From Lachnospiraceae bacterium UBA1267 (GTDB lineage Bacteria; Bacillota; Clostridia; Lachnospirales; Lachnospiraceae): a stretch of DNA of 5,274 bases. The notes beneath the pieces are model-generated. The model worked only from the letters and a program-made list of their open reading frames with translations. It had not been told where the DNA came from and ran no database searches. The DNA is taken from positions 1 through 5,274 of the forward strand of contig DBVJ01000110.1 in NCBI GenBank assembly GCA_002308115.1, in the 5' to 3' direction. Positions 4,391 to 5,274 of this stretch are shown one piece after another. The position numbers and the translations under genes are program-made. Numbering within the stretch: position 1 is the stretch's first letter; each line of letters opens with the position of its first letter.

Positions 4391-5274
4391 ATGTCTTTTG
4401 TTGTTGTAACGGACACTTCGGGAAATCTCCCCTCTTCCAGGGTCCGGAAAGCCGGACTCTATCTGATTCCATTTTCCTATTATATTGACGAAAAGGAATA
4501 CTCCTGCACAGATACAGAGGCCTTTGACGGAGATGAGTTTTATGCGCGCATCAAAGGGGGCCTTGCGGTCACGACCTCGCAGATCACCCCTCAGCATTAT
4601 GCGGATTTCTTTGAGCCTTTTATGAAAGACGGACAGGACGTGCTCTACGTCAGTATGTCGTCAGGCATCAGCGGCTCCTGTGACTGTGCCCGTGTTGCGG
4701 CACAAATGCTCTCCGAAGAGCATCCGGACCGCATCGTCGAAATCGTTGATACAAAAGGAGCGTCGCTCGGAGAAGGGCTGGTCGCTTTGGAAGCCGCAAG
4801 GCTCAGAGACCGCGGCCTCGGCGTCACGGAAGCGGCGGAGAAGCTAAGAGATTACTCCCGGCGTATGTGCAACGTATTTACCGTGGACGACCTCATGCAC
4901 CTAAAGCGCGGAGGCAGACTTTCCGCCGTAAAGGCGCTGGTCGGAAGTGTCTTGAATCTGAAACCGCTCCTCAAGGGAAATGAAGACGGCAAGATCGTCT
5001 CTTTCGCGTCTGTCCGCGGGCGGAAGCGCGCCATCGAAGCACTGGCGGAACGCTTCAACAAGTTTGCGGTAAACCCCGAATCCCAGATCGTCGGCATCGC
5101 TGAGGCGGGCTGCCGGGAAGATGCGAAATACCTTATGGAACTTCTTCGTAAAGAGCATCCGCCCAAAGAGATCCTTCCCGTCGAATATGAACCCGTCACC
5201 GGCTCCCACGTCGGCCCCGGCGCGCTGGCGCTGTTCTTCGAGAGCGAAGAGGGCGTGCGCAGCTACGGCAACGA
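4391..5274 (+). CDS. DegV family fatty-acid-binding protein, last residues cut by window edge
   Basis: DegV/FakB-type protein that holds a fatty acid between two domains. In Firmicutes, FakB proteins present the acid to FakA kinase for phosphorylation. Whether this copy works with FakA is unknown, as no fakA is visible. The 294 visible residues begin MSFVVVTDTSGNLP, the usual opening beta-strand with DTS. Ligand-site motifs follow: VTTSQITP (60-67) and SMSSGISGS (89-97). Also present are VDT (119-121), FTVDDLMHLKRGGRLS (163-178), the most conserved family block, LNLKPLL (188-194) and TGSHVGPGALALFF (270-283) near the C-terminus. Family length is about 280-300, so only a few residues should be missing. 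GGAGG (4379-4383) is seven bases before the ATG. The usual Thr-Tyr after the SSGxSG motif is replaced by Ser-Cys (SCDCA). The gene is divergent from the dehydrogenase, with 222 bp between starts. Confidence 0.93.
   Translation, partial: MSFVVVTDTSGNLPSSRVRKAGLYLIPFSYYIDEKEYSCTDTEAFDGDEFYARIKGGLAVTTSQITPQHYADFFEPFMKDGQDVLYVSMSSGISGSCDCARVAAQMLSEEHPDRIVEIVDTKGASLGEGLVALEAARLRDRGLGVTEAAEKLRDYSRRMCNVFTVDDLMHLKRGGRLSAVKALVGSVLNLKPLLKGNEDGKIVSFASVRGRKRAIEALAERFNKFAVNPESQIVGIAEAGCREDAKYLMELLRKEHPPKEILPVEYEPVTGSHVGPGALALFFESEEGVRSYGN

Overview
This window looks like chromosomal DNA from a Firmicute, most likely a GC-rich member of the Clostridia (Lachnospiraceae-like). Three things support this. The order SRP RNA, dnaX, ybaB matches the scr-dnaX-yaaK(ybaB)-recR block of Bacillus and its relatives. 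The DnaX C-terminus is of the Gram-positive type, and the iron alcohol dehydrogenase and DegV proteins belong to families common in that group. Shine-Dalgarno sites are strong (AGGAGG-like) and the promoters are close to sigma-A consensus. The genus assignment is inference.

Most of the window reads on the minus strand, so gene order follows decreasing coordinates. At the right, a divergent intergenic region (4169-4390) drives a BDH/YqhD-type iron alcohol dehydrogenase leftward (4168-2969) and a DegV-family lipid-binding protein rightward (4391 to beyond the window end). Just after the dehydrogenase stop codon lies a perfect TTGACA-17-TATAAT promoter. It drives a small SRP RNA (core 2892-2789) that ends at a 12-bp-stem intrinsic terminator (2770-2737). 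Next comes a 238-residue membrane protein with a C-terminal TrkA-C (RCK_C) domain (2640-1924). A second near-consensus promoter (1903-1875) then starts the dnaX-ybaB operon: dnaX (1844-246), a 15-bp gap, and ybaB, cut by the left edge. recR would be expected next, outside the window.

Functionally, the left part is housekeeping: the DNA polymerase III clamp loader, a nucleoid-associated protein and protein targeting by SRP. The TrkA-C membrane protein sits between the SRP RNA and dnaX as an added unit on the same strand. The right part is metabolic: aldehyde/alcohol redox and fatty-acid handling.

I see no CRISPR array, insertion sequence, phage gene, tRNA or rRNA, and no sign of a wholly new system. 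The points most worth a second look are the SRP RNA (easily missed because it is not an ORF), the loss of a conserved histidine in the dehydrogenase, the possible filter-like loop of the TrkA-C membrane protein, and the repeated TCTAC/GTAGA elements between the divergent genes.
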